Shown: positions 63,301 through 64,000 of the stretch, piece after piece
Numbering within the stretch: the first letter of the stretch is position 1
How the letters are laid out: each line of letters starts with the position of its first letter
Program-made: the position numbers and the translations under genes
Origin: Paralichthys olivaceus
Taxonomy: Eukaryota > Chordata > Actinopteri > Pleuronectiformes > Paralichthyidae
Assembly: GCF_024713975.1 (NCBI RefSeq)
Contig: NC_091114.1
Coordinates: 11,690,001 to 11,754,000, forward strand
Length of the DNA: 64,000 nt
Direction of reading: 5' to 3'
Notes under the pieces: generated by a model
Seen by the model: only the letters and a program-made list of their open reading frames with translations
Database searches by the model: none
Told to the model about the DNA's origin: nothing

Positions 63301-63945
63301 TTATGTCATCATCAATAAAATCACATCAAGTCAAAACTGAACTTGATCTTTATAGTCATCATATATGAAGCTGTGCTTGCACCTGACAGTTTAATAAGTA
63401 CTCAGTCATCTGAACTGTTCAAGTTCAGCCACAAGAGACGAACGTTTCACTTTCAGACCATCTCTGAATTCCATGTAATGTGATCTCATAGTATCAGACC
63501 TTATTATAGTTTAACAAGAACTGCACTGAAGTGACAAGTGTAACCGGATCACATTGTCTATAAAACTGAGGTTTTATAAGAAGTGCTATTGAACCAGCTT
63601 GTCCTCTTTAAAGACAGAGTTTACAGTTTGCAAGTTAAAAAAAGGATCTATCCAATGTATTGAAGGATATATTTTGAAAACTACAACTGGTGTTGAGATG
63701 GAAAGTGACTTTAGCAGGTAGCATGAAATGGAATTGACAACTCAATACAACATTTTTGAAGTGCTCCTAAACTAATAGGTTAATTGGTGATTGTTTACTT
63801 TAATTCCAACTGTGCTCCTGTTTCTTCTTTTACAGTCCCAACGCCACAGGCAGTGTGGAGACTTTAGACGACCAGACCGAAACTGAGTCTGTAGTTTCTT
63901 TTAGGAGAGAGAGACCTCGCCACAGAGAAGGCATGGAGCAACACG
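54328..63945 (+). CDS. dvl2: Dishevelled segment polarity protein, most like Dvl2, N-terminal 165 residues, exons 1-4
   Basis: Dishevelled relays Wnt signals from Frizzled in the canonical and planar-polarity pathways. Its DIX domain polymerises and binds Axin. Four exons join in frame: 54328-54488, 59789-59858, 61635-61789 and 63836-63945, with donors GG|GTGAGC, TGG|GTAAGA, CA|GTAAGC and G|GTGAGG. Residues 1-80 are the DIX domain ([50 protein letters not shown]). Exon 3 encodes VSSD, a proline run [10 protein letters not shown] and [15 protein letters not shown]. Exon 4 encodes [19 protein letters not shown], part of the Ser/basic region before the PDZ. The VSSD, Pro-rich and ETESVVSxRRERPR features match DVL2 better than DVL1 or DVL3. 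The spacing NKPNYKFFF is closer to DVL1/3, so paralog choice is about 75% sure. ATG 54328 has a good Kozak context (GCGATGG). PDZ and DEP lie beyond the right edge. Confidence 0.9.
54521..55335 (+). repeat. Decayed tandem array of about six 100-170 bp units
   Basis: Units start near 54521, 54661, 54776, 54901, 55002 and 55167. Recurring pieces are GGTTTGCxTGCAAAA, GGCTGATAAAxC, ACAAxCCxTTTATAATGTGCC and AGAAGCTCTTTAACTTAGCC. Copies differ by many substitutions and small deletions, so the array is old. Confidence 0.75.
56620..57000 (+). mobile_element. Dispersed inverted-end repeat (family A), copy in dvl2 intron 1
   Basis: It starts GAAGCTGCTTCCAGATGTGC, then ACTGAAGTCCAGACATTTTC, TGGAGGGACTGCATATGAGA, AATGTCCGAGTCAGTTGCTC and TGGACATTTTCC. 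The right boundary near 57000 is approximate. Confidence 0.6.
59859..61634 (+). other. dvl2: dvl2 intron 2
   Basis: A 1.8 kb phase-0 intron between ...VVSW and LVSSD, with a C/T-rich stretch (61420-61634) ending in TTTTTTTTCCAG. No further exon or repeat of note. Confidence 0.85.
61790..63835 (+). other. dvl2: dvl2 intron 3
   Basis: A 2.0 kb phase-2 intron splitting the His codon of PPSF-H-PN. It is AT-rich unique sequence. I see no gene or repeat family in it. Confidence 0.85.
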
Positions 63946-64000
63946 GTGAGGAACACAACATCACAGTACACACTAAATAATGTTGCTTTAGGATGGAGCT

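Noticed and set aside
1..64000. Conserved microRNAs known near human DVL2 (miR-324, miR-195/497), tRNA genes and CRISPR arrays
   Set aside because: I looked by eye for the mature seed-containing sequences as remembered, for tRNA-like folds and for regularly spaced repeats, and found none. A covariance-model scan would be decisive.

Overview
The window is vertebrate, almost certainly teleost fish, nuclear DNA. It has spliced genes with GT-AG introns, long introns packed with (CA)n/(TG)n microsatellites, short inverted-repeat elements of the kind common in fish, and proteins that resemble the human families closely but not identically. Nothing prokaryotic or viral was seen. All identifications come from reading the sequence and from remembered family features; no database search was run.

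Layout. Positions 1-4056 (+) hold the middle and C-terminal part of an insulin receptor substrate (IRS) gene. A PTB-domain exon (165-466) is followed by a large exon (858-4056) with eight YxxM motifs. The start of the gene, including the PH domain, lies left of the window. A strong donor at 4057 and a matching acceptor at 31032 suggest a 27 kb last intron and a tiny terminal coding exon, so 4-31 kb is best read as intron. From about 32 to 41 kb is intergenic. On the minus strand, 44343-41038 is a three-exon gene for a predicted secreted protein of about 866 residues with no cysteine after the signal peptide; I do not recognise its family. Also on the minus strand, 46333-45413 is a two-exon RING E3 gene that matches RNF227. 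On the plus strand, 51235-51876 is a single-exon RING plus transmembrane E3 gene of the RNF183 type. From 54328 to the right edge (+) are the first four coding exons of a Dishevelled gene, most like dvl2.

The genes do not form an operon-like unit. Two are signalling scaffolds (IRS for insulin/IGF, Dishevelled for Wnt) and two are RING ubiquitin ligases. The neighbourhood is informative for IRS: DVL2 and RNF227 both lie on human 17p13.1, together with EFNB3, while EFNB2 lies near IRS2 and EFNB1 is X-linked like IRS4. With the intron-split coding sequence, this suggests the fish gene may be the fourth IRS ohnolog (IRS3-type) kept at full length. This is an inference that needs a phylogeny.

Repeats include about 18 dinucleotide arrays, a (GATA)n array, a complex TCTA-type array just upstream of dvl2, at least three dispersed repeat families with two or more copies each, one short element with inverted ends and TTAA flanks, and a decayed six-unit tandem array at the start of dvl2 intron 1.
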